Source: Symsagittifera roscoffensis
Taxonomy: Eukaryota; Xenacoelomorpha; Acoela; Convolutidae
Length of the DNA: 64,000 nucleotides
Assembly (NCBI RefSeq): GCF_963678635.1
Contig: NW_026970991.1
Coordinates: forward strand, 82,994-146,993
Direction of reading: 5' to 3'
Shown: positions 20,895 to 31,659 of the stretch, one piece after another
Layout: each line of letters begins with the position of its first letter
How positions within the stretch are numbered: the first letter of the stretch is position 1
Position numbers and translations under genes: made by a program
Notes under the pieces: generated by a model
What the model was told of the DNA's origin: nothing
Databases searched by the model: none
Seen by the model: the letters and a program-made list of their open reading frames with translations, nothing else

Positions 20895-21303
20895 TGGAAC
20901 CTGATCTAAACTACAATTTATTATTAGATAAATTAGATATTTTACCATTGTAAAATATTTAATATTAACCAATCATATTCCATCAAACTAACAACCCACT
21001 TATTTGTAAGTGCTGAAACTACTTGTAGTTTCAGCACCAGAGAGATTTGAATTTAACTTAGTAATTAGTAACCTCTCCAAGACAACTTCAGCAGTCGCAA
21101 GAAGCCAGTATACTCTAGATCTATTGAGCCTAGCAGAGACTAGTTAAACAACCTGGGACTAGTAGATATAAGAGTAAGATTAGGATCGGTATTAGACTAA
21201 GAAGTTGCACGAATCTATCTGGCCGAAAATAAGATAGCATGACGAGCGGACGGTGTACACTATCCTAAAATACTCTATGAGTTAACCTCAAGGACCTAAC
21301 TCA
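20895..21303 (+). repeat. ET1 5' LTR
   Basis: 409 bp, TG...CA. Contains a near-perfect hairpin at 21011-21036 (TGCTGAAACTAC, TT, GTAGTTTCAGCA) and a TTTATTATTAGATAAAT AT-rich block near the 5' end. Ends with AAGGACCTAACTCA. Confidence 0.95.
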
Positions 21304-21305
21304 TC

Positions 21306-21327
21306 TGGTGCGACCATAAGTCTCGAA
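21306..21327 (+). promoter_or_regulatory. ET1 tRNA primer-binding site
   Basis: TGGTGCGACCATAAGTCTCG begins two bases after the LTR. Its complement ends in CCA and, about 17 bases inward, carries TTCGA, the expected T-loop start. This is what a complementary tRNA 3' end should look like. I cannot name the tRNA. Confidence 0.75.
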
Positions 21328-22706
21328 TAAAGACCTTAATAGCTTAGAAATAACACAAAATAGATTAGAAAATAGGCAAAACATTTTCAAAATGTTACAC
21401 GACAACAACTTAATTGAAATGTCTCTACGACTCAATAGATCAGAGCCGCTATTCCGCACAATACGAGAACTACCCGGTATTGGAAAAAGACCTCGGACAA
21501 GAGACGACATACGACTACATAGAAACTTACCATTTAGTTTCATGGTCGTACGGCAAAAGCCAACACAAACTTTTATATTTAGAATCTTATTAGCAGTGAA
21601 TTTAGATTTTCATTTGCAAACATAAAATTCTTGAAGGAAATCTTCAATGATTATTTCAGGTGCTAGATAAAATTACTATTGTACAAAAACGATTGATAAA
21701 AAAAATCTCAAATCGTTTCCTCAAATTCTGCAGTACTATATGAAACATATTTGAAAAATACTTATTGAAAACAAAAATAAAGATTAGTAGCGCTAGAACT
21801 ATTGTACAATAACAATTGATAAAAAGATCTTAAATCGTTCCCTCAAATTCTGCAGTACTATATAGAACATATTTGAAAAATATTTATTGAAAACAAAAAA
21901 AAAATTAGTAGCATGACAATAAAATTATTAGTCTATATAAATCATCCTGTTGTTCCAGCTTCATCACCTAAACATAACAGCAATCATAAGCTAAATAATA
22001 TCATCAAAAACTAAAACCTTTCACCAAATAAATTTAAACCATTTTAAACTTAATTTTATTTTATCTTAAACCAGATCATCAAGGCTTTCCTTGGATCTAA
22101 ATAAATTTTCTATCTTATCAGTTTTAAATTCTGATCATCAAGGTTTATCCTTGTATCAAAAAAAACAATTTTGTTCTTCCCCACCCACTTATCAAGTGTC
22201 TAACGATCTCAAACGTCGATTCACTACCCAACGTTTTCAAAAGACCCAGGACTAATAGACATTTTTTAATCACACTAACCATTCAAATTAAGCTAAACAG
22301 TGAAGAACTTCGGTTATTCACCCTTCATTTGAACCCTCGTCTTACCCGACCCAGGATAAATCTTAAACTTAGTAAGTTTAAAATAGCATCTAACGAACTA
22401 CTTGCGTTCTAATTATACCTGAACCTTGTGGATCGATTTACTATTCTTCAATCCTTGAACACAATCACTACCCCTGAGTAAGATTAAGTAAGTTAACACA
22501 TTAACTTAGACTAGCCATGAGAAAGTAAAAAAAAATCATTCTTCCGAATCGATATACTTTTCTCTCCAACCCTGAACAAAAGACCCAGGTTAAGCTAACC
22601 AAAAAAATCGTAAGGACTAACAGTCTAGGAAAATTAAAATCACTATTAACTTCTTGCATCCCTCATCCTAAACTTTATGTCATTAAAAAATTTAGGAAAT
22701 AAATAA
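21328..22706 (+). other. ET1 leader region
   Basis: No recognisable protein. A frame at 21392-21625 (77 codons, Arg-rich) begins soon after the primer site but resembles nothing I know. Two direct copies of a 110-bp block lie at about 21,665-21,780 and 21,795-21,905, sharing TCGTT(T)CCTCAAATTCTGCAGTAC and ACATATTTGAAAAATA. The stretch from 22,020 to 22,680 is C- and A-rich and has repeated short phrases such as CTGATCATCAAGG. Confidence 0.5.
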
Positions 22707-23138
22707 ACAATCGTTTTTCACAATTGTGAAGTAGACAAGCAAAAATACGATCTTGTAATAACCCCGCATACACAAACAGTTGGATACATTCGAACAAAAC
22801 GTCAAGCAATAAAAAGAAAAATTATAAGTAAACAAAGACAGATAACACGAAAAAGATTTTCAAAAAATAGAAATGCATTCTCCGAATCAGAAGCCAGTAG
22901 TCTAAACGCACTATACAAACTAAAAGAATCAGTAAATAAAAATTGTCTAATCCACGATCAGTTATATTTTTCCGATTCAGAAACAACTTCAAACTCATCA
23001 AAAAGAGGAAAAAGAAGAATAAAAAAGCAATATAAACACAAACCAGTCCATCTATACAATTGGAATCAACCAATTAGACATATTGATAATTATTTATTAA
23101 CAGTCATCAAACGAAAAAATGAGCAACACTCAGAGTGA
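22707..23138 (+). CDS. ET1 open frame, basic protein of unknown function
   Basis: A 143-codon stop-free frame between TAA at 22704 and TGA at 23136. It lacks an early ATG. It is highly basic (RTKRQAIKRKIISKQRQITR) with a Ser-rich segment and later GKRRIKKQYKHKP. This could be an RNA-binding leader protein or the N-terminal part of a gag whose start was lost. It overlaps by 20 bp the next ATG frame at 23119. Confidence 0.4.
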   Translation, partial: TIVFHNCEVDKQKYDLVITPHTQTVGYIRTKRQAIKRKIISKQRQITRKRFSKNRNAFSESEASSLNALYKLKESVNKNCLIHDQLYFSDSETTSNSSKRGKRRIKKQYKHKPVHLYNWNQPIRHIDNYLLTVIKRKNEQHSE

Positions 23139-23423
23139 CGAAAGTCCAGATGAAGAAGCAGTTTTTCCCTTTGTTATAAATTCACTCAGTGATAGAGGAC
23201 AAACACGATTTTGTAAAAATTACTCGTAAATTTGTTTGAACCAGGAATCAGTCCATGCAAATCAGAATTCCCGGATATAAAAATCAAAAGACAACTTTTA
23301 GAACACTATTTGAAAGACATATGTAGCCTAACACAACAATACGGAATCTACACCATAGAAATCAGCACACCACGAACAATTCATGGTAAATATGTTATCC
23401 AAACAGATGATATTGATTTATAA
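23119..23423 (+). pseudogene. ET1 small frames downstream of the basic ORF
   Basis: ATG at 23119 opens a 36-codon acidic frame (MSNTQSDESPDEEAVFPFVI) ending in TAA at 23227. After a frame change, 23232-23423 reads FEPGISPCKSEFPDIKIKRQ and on to YVIQTDDIDL. They look like two pieces of one protein broken by an indel. No known domain. Confidence 0.4.
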
Positions 23424-23744
23424 TTTTCAAAAGTATTCACAGAACAAATCAAAAGCATACAAATCAAAATTCAAATAGAGCAAACTCAATATTCACCAAC
23501 GAAGTTTTTGCAATAATATATAGTTATATATCTATATTAGAAAAAATAGAAGCTCAAAGTACATCACCAGTCCAAACATCCGAACTTACAAAAGTAAGAA
23601 ACGAAATCACCGCATTTTCAACATTTTTAAACATAATCCGTGAAAATTTCACCAATAATGATGTTGCACAAAACACTAAACTTGATTTACAAAAAATACT
23701 AGCATGGTTTACAAATGACGACACCAAAGTACCAATGACAACAC

Positions 23745-24339
23745 TGTAATTGCAGAACAATCAGATTACGTCTGGGACCCCGAATGTTCTCATCCAGCAT
23801 TTTTAAATTTTCCAGCAGATATCTCAAGTCAAGCAATAAGTACAAAATCTTTTCACAAAGATTACGTAAAAGTAACACCATTAACGATTGACGCAACACC
23901 ATTCAATTATAATACATTTTTACCTGATACACGAAATAACAGCTTAAATTCAACAGTTATACATAATGAAAACCGCAATGGAACTAGAAAGCTTACACAG
24001 CAAGATATTCAAACACCATCACACTTCATAAAGGAAGAAATCGTCCAAACAACAGCAACAACTACACAACAAAGTATTTCACCAATACATCCCAATCTGA
24101 CAACACCAAGAAATACAAATACATTACTAACACAAGTAACATTACAATCAACCGTTAAACCTTCGGTTGCTCCAAAATATTCACAAATGGACTATCAAAC
24201 GTATAGACCAATGACAATACCGTCAAAAACACGAAAACCATTCACAAGAAACACTTTTGCAGAACACACTTATAATTATGCTCACCAACAAAAAACAAAT
24301 CAACCCCCCCCCCCCCCCGAAAAAATACGCAAAACTTAA
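23745..24339 (+). pseudogene. ET1 open frame without ATG, upstream part of gag-like protein
   Basis: A long stop-free frame reading EQSDYVWDPECSHPAFLNFP and on through Thr/Gln/Pro-rich sequence to a proline run encoded by a C15 tract (24304-24318), ending KIRKT then TAA at 24337. No ATG lies near its start. It probably belongs to the gag-like polyprotein that continues at 24,838, since the tandem duplication between them changes the frame. Confidence 0.45.
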
Positions 24340-24758
24340 ACCACGTTTGTTCTCACTATTGCAATCTTTCAAATACATCGATCAATTCAGTAAATTTTTA
24401 AGAAAATCCACGTCGTCCACAGGATTATAGTGAAAATTAGCCATTTTTCCAACAAAATAAAAATAAACAACAAACACCTTATAACACAAATTACTTATCA
24501 TCTGATGATGATGATGATTATGCTCACCAACAAAAAACAAATCAACCTCCCCCCCCCGAAAAAATACGCAAAACTTAAACCACGTTTGTTCTTACTATTG
24601 CAATCTTTCAAATACATCGATCAATTCAGTAAATTTTTAAGAAAATCCACGTCGTCCACAGGATTATAGTGAAAATTAGCCATTTTTCCAACAAAATAAA
24701 AATAAACAACAAACACCTTATAACACAAATTACTTATCATCTGATGATGATGATGATT
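24275..24758 (+). repeat. 242-bp tandem duplication inside ET1
   Basis: Unit 1 is 24275-24516 and unit 2 is 24517-24758. The units are nearly identical; the main difference is the C tract (15 C in unit 1; CCT then a shorter run in unit 2). Both units end in a (GAT)4-5 run, which joins them and probably mediated slippage. The duplication breaks the reading frame. Confidence 0.95.
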
Positions 24759-24837
24759 ACTATCAACCAGATATTTTTGCACCATATACAGAGAATATCG
24801 CACACAAAGACCGCGACAATCTCAACCATCTCAAAAT

Positions 24838-25790
24838 ATGAAGATTTATCCACAAAATCCAGTAGATATGCAGAATCAACAACCAATGCATATACAAAAC
24901 CCAATTAACGCACAATCTTTTCAACCTATACAACCACAAAACCCAATGACTATGCATTCTTACCAACCAACTCAAATGCAAAATGAAATACCGCTACCAT
25001 ATTACCTCCAGCAACATGAAATAACAAAGAATCAACTTACAAATTTCTCAAAAATGCCAAATGCCGCAGAATCACTACAGATGACTATGAATCCATACCT
25101 CATGAGTGGATCGTCAGAAACATCCAATAAACCATTAATGCTATTCACAGGATTAGACCCTGAATGTTCTGTAGATTATTTAAATGCAGTCAAAGCAAAT
25201 TTAATTTTAAATATAGGACCCGAACCAATTAATACACCACTCCATCAAAATTGGATACACAGACGCACAGCGTCAATACAAACAACACTAGATGGCGCAG
25301 CCCAAAAATGGTTTTCAGTACTACCCATAGACATAAAATCAGATTAGAAACGATTCACACAAGAATTTTCAAAAATGTTTCATTCTGAAAGAAACAAACA
25401 ACATCAAAGAGTTTTATGCAACGAAATTCGCAGATTACCAATGAAACAATTAAACAATTAGCAGTTCGAATCGAAACACTAGTTCGAAAAGCATTTTCAC
25501 TCAATACACATGATTACAAAAACACAAAAATGACAGAAATTTTAATGATGACCTTAACACCTCAATTAGGGAAAATAGCTGTAAAAAAGAGAGCATCTCA
25601 TCCTTCCTCAATTCGAGAACCAGATTTAGATTTTAAAAAAGTAGTAGAGAAACTAGAGCAAGCAGAAATTACAATGAAACTTGAAGAAACAGAAAATCTA
25701 AAACTACAGTATGTTAATCGGATCGAAACAGATACTACGCATATAAATATCATAAAATACTTCAGATATTGTTTTGGAACAATATCATAA
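24838..25790 (+). pseudogene. ET1 gag-like capsid region
   Basis: The first part is Gln/Pro/Met-rich, then the capsid-like core: PLMLFTGLDPECSVDYLNAV, HRRTASIQTTLDGAAQKWFS, and a stop (TAG at 25345) where a Trp codon would fit (TGG to TAG). The frame runs on to about 25,461; it continues after a frameshift from 25,416 as IKQLAVRIETLVRKAF and VVEKLEQAEITMKLEE. The W-x-FS and leading helical pattern fit the retrotransposon gag family of Ty3/gypsy elements with envelope genes. No CCHC knuckles remain; a deletion follows directly. Confidence 0.7.
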
Positions 25791-25879
25791 AATACTTCAG
25801 AACGAAAATCTGAAAGCAGCCTCCGATAAATCACATTTTTTCTTAACACGCGTTAAAATTTTAGAACATAATATTCTAT

Positions 25880-26603
25880 CATTCCATTAAAATCACGCAT
25901 TGATGCAAATCAAAAACTTCAACCACCTACAAATAAAAATAAAATCCAAGATTTCTTTGGAATGTTGAATTTCTTAAGCAAATATGTTTACAAAATGCAA
26001 CTATACTTAACACCTTTTTATAACATCCTCAGACAACAAAATAATTTTGAATGGACCATTGAACATCAATCTCGATTTGAAGAAATTAAAAAACTTTTGA
26101 CAGAACAAATTGCAAATACAATTCCAAATCCAAACCAACCATTCTATGCAATGTGCGATGCTTCAAATTTTGGCATCGGCGCAGCATTACTACAATCACA
26201 TAGTGGAACAAATAAAATGAATCTTATATTAGCAAATTCACGATTATTCACACAAGCCGAGCTACGACTCTCTACTCTAATGAGAGATAGTACAGCTATA
26301 TTCTACACACTTACAGAATGCGAATTTCTGATACTTGGATCAAAACACCCAACAGCTCTATTCACAGATCATAAACCAATTATATTCTTTTCACACAAAA
26401 ATCAAATCCAAATCAATCGATTTCGATTCATTTTAATGAAATTCCCAAACTTACATATAGTTTGGACAGCAGGAAAAAACCTTGCATTACCAGATACATT
26501 AAGTAGAAATACGCCACTTGAACTAGTTACACGAAAAACTACAGTTGAAATACCAAAAAATATCAAATTCTATCTCGCAAAAGATGAAACATCACCCCGA
26601 TAA
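25880..26603 (+). pseudogene. ET1 RT connection plus RNase H
   Basis: Starts inside the RT thumb/connection (KIQDFFGMLNFLSKYVYKMQ, the FLG-x-x-N-F/Y region) and runs into RNase H with the acidic residues in FYAMCDASNFGIG, LTECEFLILGS and LFTDHKPI, then LPDTLSRN at the end. It stops in TAA at 26601. About 200 bp upstream is gag, so protease and the RT fingers/palm with the catalytic YxDD box are deleted. Confidence 0.85.
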
Positions 26604-27190
26604 GAATGCAAATACGCAGGAAAAACTGAAATTGATCAATCACAAATAAACAATCTTCAACATTTTCCACTCTACTTAGATTGCCAAATTAATCACTATG
26701 AAAATGATTTGTTAGGTACATCTACCTTTAAACCAATGCCATACTCACAATGGATAAAAAATAATACTCAACAAAAGAAAATAAAACAACAACCGCATAA
26801 AAAAGACCTTTTTCCATTAATTGAAAAAGAAAATTTGACCGATAAAATAAATTTATCAGGACCACAAATAAATGATTCAAAATAGTCAATAAATCAAGTT
26901 TTTAACTTCCATGACCCAGTTGACACAATTCCCCTATCAAAACTATAAAATTGATAATATTTTTCTCCCACCAACAGAAAAAATTATACTTGAACTTTTA
27001 AAACAAATTTTGACCCAGTAATTAGACAACTCAAATCATGGCACAAATATAAAACAAAACCAGCAAAAGCTGATACCACAATTTTAGGAAACAAAACACT
27101 CCTCCGATATTTCCGAAAATTTAATAACACAACAATCAATGAAAATACAGATTTTTTAGAATATCAATTAGATGATTCTAAAGATCCCTG
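26604..27190 (+). other. ET1 RNase H-integrase linker, decayed
   Basis: Coding-like but broken in several frames (for example WIKNNTQQKKIKQQPHKKDL and KPMPYSQW). It corresponds to the segment between RNase H and the integrase zinc-binding domain. Confidence 0.5.
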
Positions 27191-27197
27191 TCTTCCT

Positions 27198-28410
27198 TTA
27201 AGCATGATACTAATAGCATTTAACATCTCCCATACGCAAAATACAAAAGGACACTCCTGATCAGAAAAGACATACTCGAATTTCACACAAAATTTTTATT
27301 TTCCAAATGCACCAATTTGGATAAAAGTATTATTCAATGTTTGTATAATATGTCAATTGAACAAACCTTATCCAAATCAAAAACAAATAGCACAGAAACA
27401 AGATTTTAAAGGACGAAGCTTGTATTTCAACCATCGAATTTCAATCGACACAAAAGGACCAATTTCACCATCCTCTGAAGGAAACTCCTACATTATGGTC
27501 ATTGTTGATGCATTCACACAGTATGTAGCACTCAACCCAGTACCACATTGTAATGCTTATTATGCTTACACAACACTTTACGAACACTGGATAGCTAAAT
27601 TCGGATTACCTGAAATCCTAGTTACAGACAACGGTACAGAATTTATTAATAATGAAATGCCACTTATATAATCTTAAACATAAACCACGTACATCTCATG
27701 CACCTTGGACAAACGGTTTAGTCTTGGACAAACCGTTCATTACAAGAATATCTTAGATGTATCATTAATGGAAATAATACGCGATATACAGAATTGTCAG
27801 CAGATGTAAAATTATTTCCCGTATCATACAATTCACAAATAACGACTACTTTAGGAATGTCACCATATGAAATGATCTTTAATCAAAAGCCACGAAAACC
27901 AATTATGTTTACAGCAAACGCCCATAAAAATGCACAAGGTTATTGTCAACCAAATAAAGATTCAATATGTTATAATCTACCATTACACACACATGATGAA
28001 GATCATTTTCATCACCCACAATTTCTCAAATTAGCCTCCGGCACACATACCGAATGGATTTTAAATAGAGATAAAAAACTCAATGAAATCTACCAAAAAG
28101 TACCAAAGAAATTGTTACAAAGACAAAACATTAATAACCAAATTAATTCACTTTTATGCCAGCCACAGATTTCAAAATTGGAACATTTGTCTTAATACCT
28201 AATTTTATTACACAGAAAGGAATCGCCAAACAATTACAAACACTTCGAAAAGGACCAGACCAAATAATTGCCAAACCCACTGAAGTAACATACAAACTCA
28301 CAGATTCAACCAAAAAAGAAATTGTTCAGCATCGTAACAATCTATTACCTTACTACCCGAAAGAATACGCATTACGCGAATTAACTCAATTATATTCTTT
28401 TACAGGTTGA
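27198..28410 (+). pseudogene. ET1 integrase
   Basis: HHCC domain in SHTQNTKGH and VCIICQ, with an in-frame TGA between them near 27,260. The catalytic core has the first Asp in SIDTKGP and the second in VTDNGTEF (frame 27357-27671). The conserved segment that should carry the catalytic Glu, after WTNG, is disrupted by a short duplication of TTGGACAAAC at about 27,706-27,737, so the Glu is absent. The C-terminal part continues at 27794-28195 and 28156-28410 with a GP(Y/F)-like module (LRKGPDQIIA, where Asp replaces the usual Tyr/Phe) and HRNNLLPYYP. Confidence 0.8.
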
Positions 28411-28634
28411 GAAGTTATTCAAAACCATACACATACAGAACAAGAAACAAATGTACAAGACGACGTTCATCATACACAAAATCAAAAACAAAACACAACA
28501 CAACTCATAAAAATACAAAAACACTAGACCCAAAAATACCTTCAAGAGAAAGAAAAAACAGGAAAATGATAGAAAAAAATCTTACCACAAGAACAAATAG
28601 AAAAATCAGAACACAGAGAATCATCACGACTTAG
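28407..28634 (+). pseudogene. ET1 basic integrase tail
   Basis: A 75-codon frame, extremely Lys/Arg/Thr-rich (KSKTKHNTTHKNTKT, RTNRKIRTQR). It overlaps the integrase end by 4 bp in another frame, so it is either the shifted C-terminus of integrase or noise from A-rich sequence. Confidence 0.35.
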
Positions 28635-29313
28635 AAATCAACCACGTAAAAATTACAAAACATTCATCCCACAATCTAAAATATTAAAGAAAGTTGAATT
28701 TTAAAAAACAACTTTGATTTTAAAGTTAATAATTTGTACACCTCTAAATCATTTTGAACTTTCACATTTTCAAGATAACATGCTGAAATGTACGCAACAA
28801 TTCTAGTTCAAATTCAGCCAATAGGATTCAATCAAATCCGTTACCTTCAATATCTCCAACACAAACCTACTAGCCGATAGATATTAATCTCCAGGCATTT
28901 CTATAACTATAACTTTACAACCTCCAGGTCAAAAATAAGCTACTCGCTAAAACTTGACAACTAAAATAAATACCATCATAATATTACAACCCTTCCCTAT
29001 CTAATAACGTAAAGATCAACAATGTTTTCCCAACTTAGACCTCAAAAACCCTCCAACCAAAAATGGCAAATTAGCCTAAAGTAAAAAAGGAAAAAAATCA
29101 TTTGGCCTAAGGTACAAATATTTCAAAAATACCCCAGATTACCCAACAAATAAAAACAAAGCAAAGAAGACCTCCTGAGCACCATAAAATTAGCCTCCAA
29201 CAATTTTTTCACAAAACTCAACTCACTTGTCAAAAAATCAATAAATAATCCGACCACACGTGAATTTCGCCCCAGAAATTCAAAAAATATTCGACGAACG
29301 AATCATTTCGTAA

Positions 29314-29740
29314 ATGCTTCTCTCTTTAACAGTAAATACCTTAAAAAAAATCATAAACATTTTCGTAAAATTTTTCATTCTATTTAAACTTTTGCTTATA
29401 TTTTTTATCGAAACTTTTGATCCCCTAATAATCCTTTTAAATTTTTTTTGCAATATTCTTTTAATTTTCTACTCCCTATTTGAAATATACCTCCAACTTT
29501 CCCAAATCATTGACCACATTCACAGATACCATAATTCAAAATCTATTTAAATGATACGAACAATTTTTAGTAGAACAGATATTTTTTTACTATTCGTAAT
29601 TTTCATCACATTTTTATCATCCCTAATTATGACAATGTGAAAATGTGTAAAAAAGGCAATAGTTACATTGGCCTTAGCAACAATCCTTTTAATTTTTTTC
29701 ATCGAAGAATATTACAATAAACATAATTCTTCCCACTAAG
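29314..29740 (+). pseudogene. ET1 hydrophobic small frames
   Basis: 29314-29550 encodes 78 residues, mostly Leu/Ile/Phe, with several possible membrane segments (FILFKLLLIFFIE, LIILLNFFCNILLIFYSLF). A second hydrophobic frame starts with ATG at 29551 (FLLFVIFITFLSSLIM). They precede the Pro-rich region. They could be membrane-anchor or signal portions of the envelope region, but low complexity makes this uncertain. Confidence 0.35.
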
Positions 29741-29744
29741 AAAC

Positions 29745-30116
29745 AGATTAATCGGAAACATTTCCAAAATTGCTAAACAACCACCACCAAAACAGTCTTC
29801 ACCGACATCCCCCCAAGAAAACCCAGTCATACCCACAACTACCCAAAACCCCCAAACATCCACACGAATTTCTTTTCAAGATAACCCGTACACTTTTGAA
29901 GAACGACAAGCCCGCTTATCCGAACCCCTAGAACCGGTTCAGCGACAAGCATCTCTAAGTGAACCAACATATAATTTGTACCCCACATTACCACAAGACT
30001 TAAATCGAATAAGACATACTAGTCAAAATCAAAATACAGTTGAAGTAAATAGACAAATTATACATCCACGAAGAAATAGAAATTTTCATAGAGATTATAC
30101 ATCCATCAATCAATAA
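29745..30116 (+). pseudogene. ET1 Pro/Gln-rich frame, first copy
   Basis: Stop-free from about 29,745: KQPPPKQSSPTSPQENPVIP, then RQASLSEPTYNLYPTLPQDL. It is cut short where segment A joins segment B (see the duplication entries). No known domain. The same sequence appears again from 30,648. Confidence 0.4.
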
Positions 30117-30801
30117 AATACTTCTAGATGCACAAATAAAAGAATATAATACAAAAAAATCATCAAGACAAAACACATATGACGAAGAACATAATAATAT
30201 AGATACAACACCTAAGGCAACACAGATACCACCCCTACCACAACACCATTCATTATCATTAGTCCCCAAAATTTTCGAAACCTAGCAGCCAGAAATAACC
30301 CAAATTTTAGACCAAAGACAACACAAAGTCCCATTCAACACATAATGACACATCATTTACAAAATGATAATACATATGAACAAATTATCGAACAACCTCA
30401 TACCACCACTTTTCAGTCTCAAAATAATCATTATTTTAGCCCACGATGAGCCGACAACTTGGATCCCTCCATCGCTCAAATTCCCACCCAGCCAACCTCC
30501 AAACTCAAATCCCAATTATCCCACTTTTTGCTTTCCCCCCACCCGATTCTCCAATTATTATTATACCATCAAGCATGAATTCTGATACTAACTCAGATTC
30601 TTCTGTTTTTCATACTATCTCACAATTTAATAACTCCAATGTAGAAACTCTTCAGCGACAAGCATCTCTAAGTGAACCAACATATAATTTGTACCCCACA
30701 TTACCACAAGACTTAAATCGAATAAGACATACTAGTCAAAATCAAAATACAGTTGAAGTAAATAGACAAATTATACATCCACGAAGAAATAGAAATTTTC
30801 A
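29936..30801 (+). repeat. ET1 segment A duplication (two copies)
   Basis: Segment A, starting TTCAGCGACAAGCATC and running through ATTATACATCCACGAAG to GAAATTTTCA, occurs at 29938-30091 and 30648-30801. The copies are almost identical. Between them sits a copy of segment B (30100-30647). The order A-B-A...B shows an insertional rearrangement rather than simple tandem slippage. Confidence 0.95.
30100..30647 (+). repeat. ET1 segment B, first copy
   Basis: About 548 bp nearly identical to 32966-33513. It runs from ATCAATCAATAAAATACTTC to AATGTAGAAACTC. At its left joint it abuts segment A, and at its right joint it runs into the second segment A. Confidence 0.95.
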
Positions 30802-31138
30802 AAACCCCAGAGTTCATTTTGATATACCCCAATCACCAACACCAACTACTTCAGAAATTTCAAGCAGTACACCACCAGAAACTCCCACACTCCTTTCACA
30901 ACACAGCACCTCAAGTATACCCTCAGGCTACTTAGGTTCAACACCAGCATCTGAACAAATCCGTGAAAATCCTTTTAACCTTCCCCCCTCCCCCAATCCC
31001 ACCGAACGACTACCATATTGGACGACACACTCATATACACAAGGTGATCCAAACATAGTCAATGAACCAATAGATATTTCTTCTGATACAACGCTATCAT
31101 CATTACCAGAAACACTATCACTCCCGTCAACACCATGA
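30446..31138 (+). CDS. ET1 230-codon Pro/Ser/Thr-rich frame
   Basis: ATG at 30446, 230 residues, rich in Pro, Ser, Thr and Asn, with no cysteines or known domain. Its first 70 residues come from segment B and the next from segment A, so it is a chimera created by the duplication. The later half (NPRVHFDIPQSPTPTTSEIS and on) is unique. It could be a cytoplasmic tail or a disordered structural protein. Coding status is uncertain. Confidence 0.4.
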   Translation: MSRQLGSLHRSNSHPANLQTQIPIIPLFAFPPPDSPIIIIPSSMNSDTNSDSSVFHTISQFNNSNVETLQRQASLSEPTYNLYPTLPQDLNRIRHTSQNQNTVEVNRQIIHPRRNRNFQNPRVHFDIPQSPTPTTSEISSSTPPETPTLLSQHSTSSIPSGYLGSTPASEQIRENPFNLPPSPNPTERLPYWTTHSYTQGDPNIVNEPIDISSDTTLSSLPETLSLPSTP

Positions 31139-31659
31139 TTAAGCCAAATCTCACCGACATTTTTCCTTTTAAATTTCCCAAACAACCTCGACGCTAGATA
31201 TCGAGAACAATCATCATCAAATATCCCTTTACGATTAGATTGGAACACTTTCGTAGCACCTCCCCCATTATTTGGACAACATCAAGAAAGTAACCGACTC
31301 CACAGTTGGGCCCTCAATAGATGACAATATAGACAAGATATCCACGAAGATATTCGAGAACATAATATTCAAATCCTTCAACAAAACAGTCTCCAATTAA
31401 AGTTTGAAATCACAATCAGACTTAATAATATTGTTCAACACCCCTATCCATTAAATCCACCAAATATAACAGCCCAATCGCTACGACCACCATTTATAAC
31501 AACTGAAGTAATATATAAATACGACAGATATACAAAAAACACAATTGGTTACATAACATTTTATAACCCATACTCAGGATTATCATACACATGTATATTC
31601 TAAAAATATTAACATTTCAACACATCTTTTTTTCTAATATTTTCCGACCAAAACACAAA

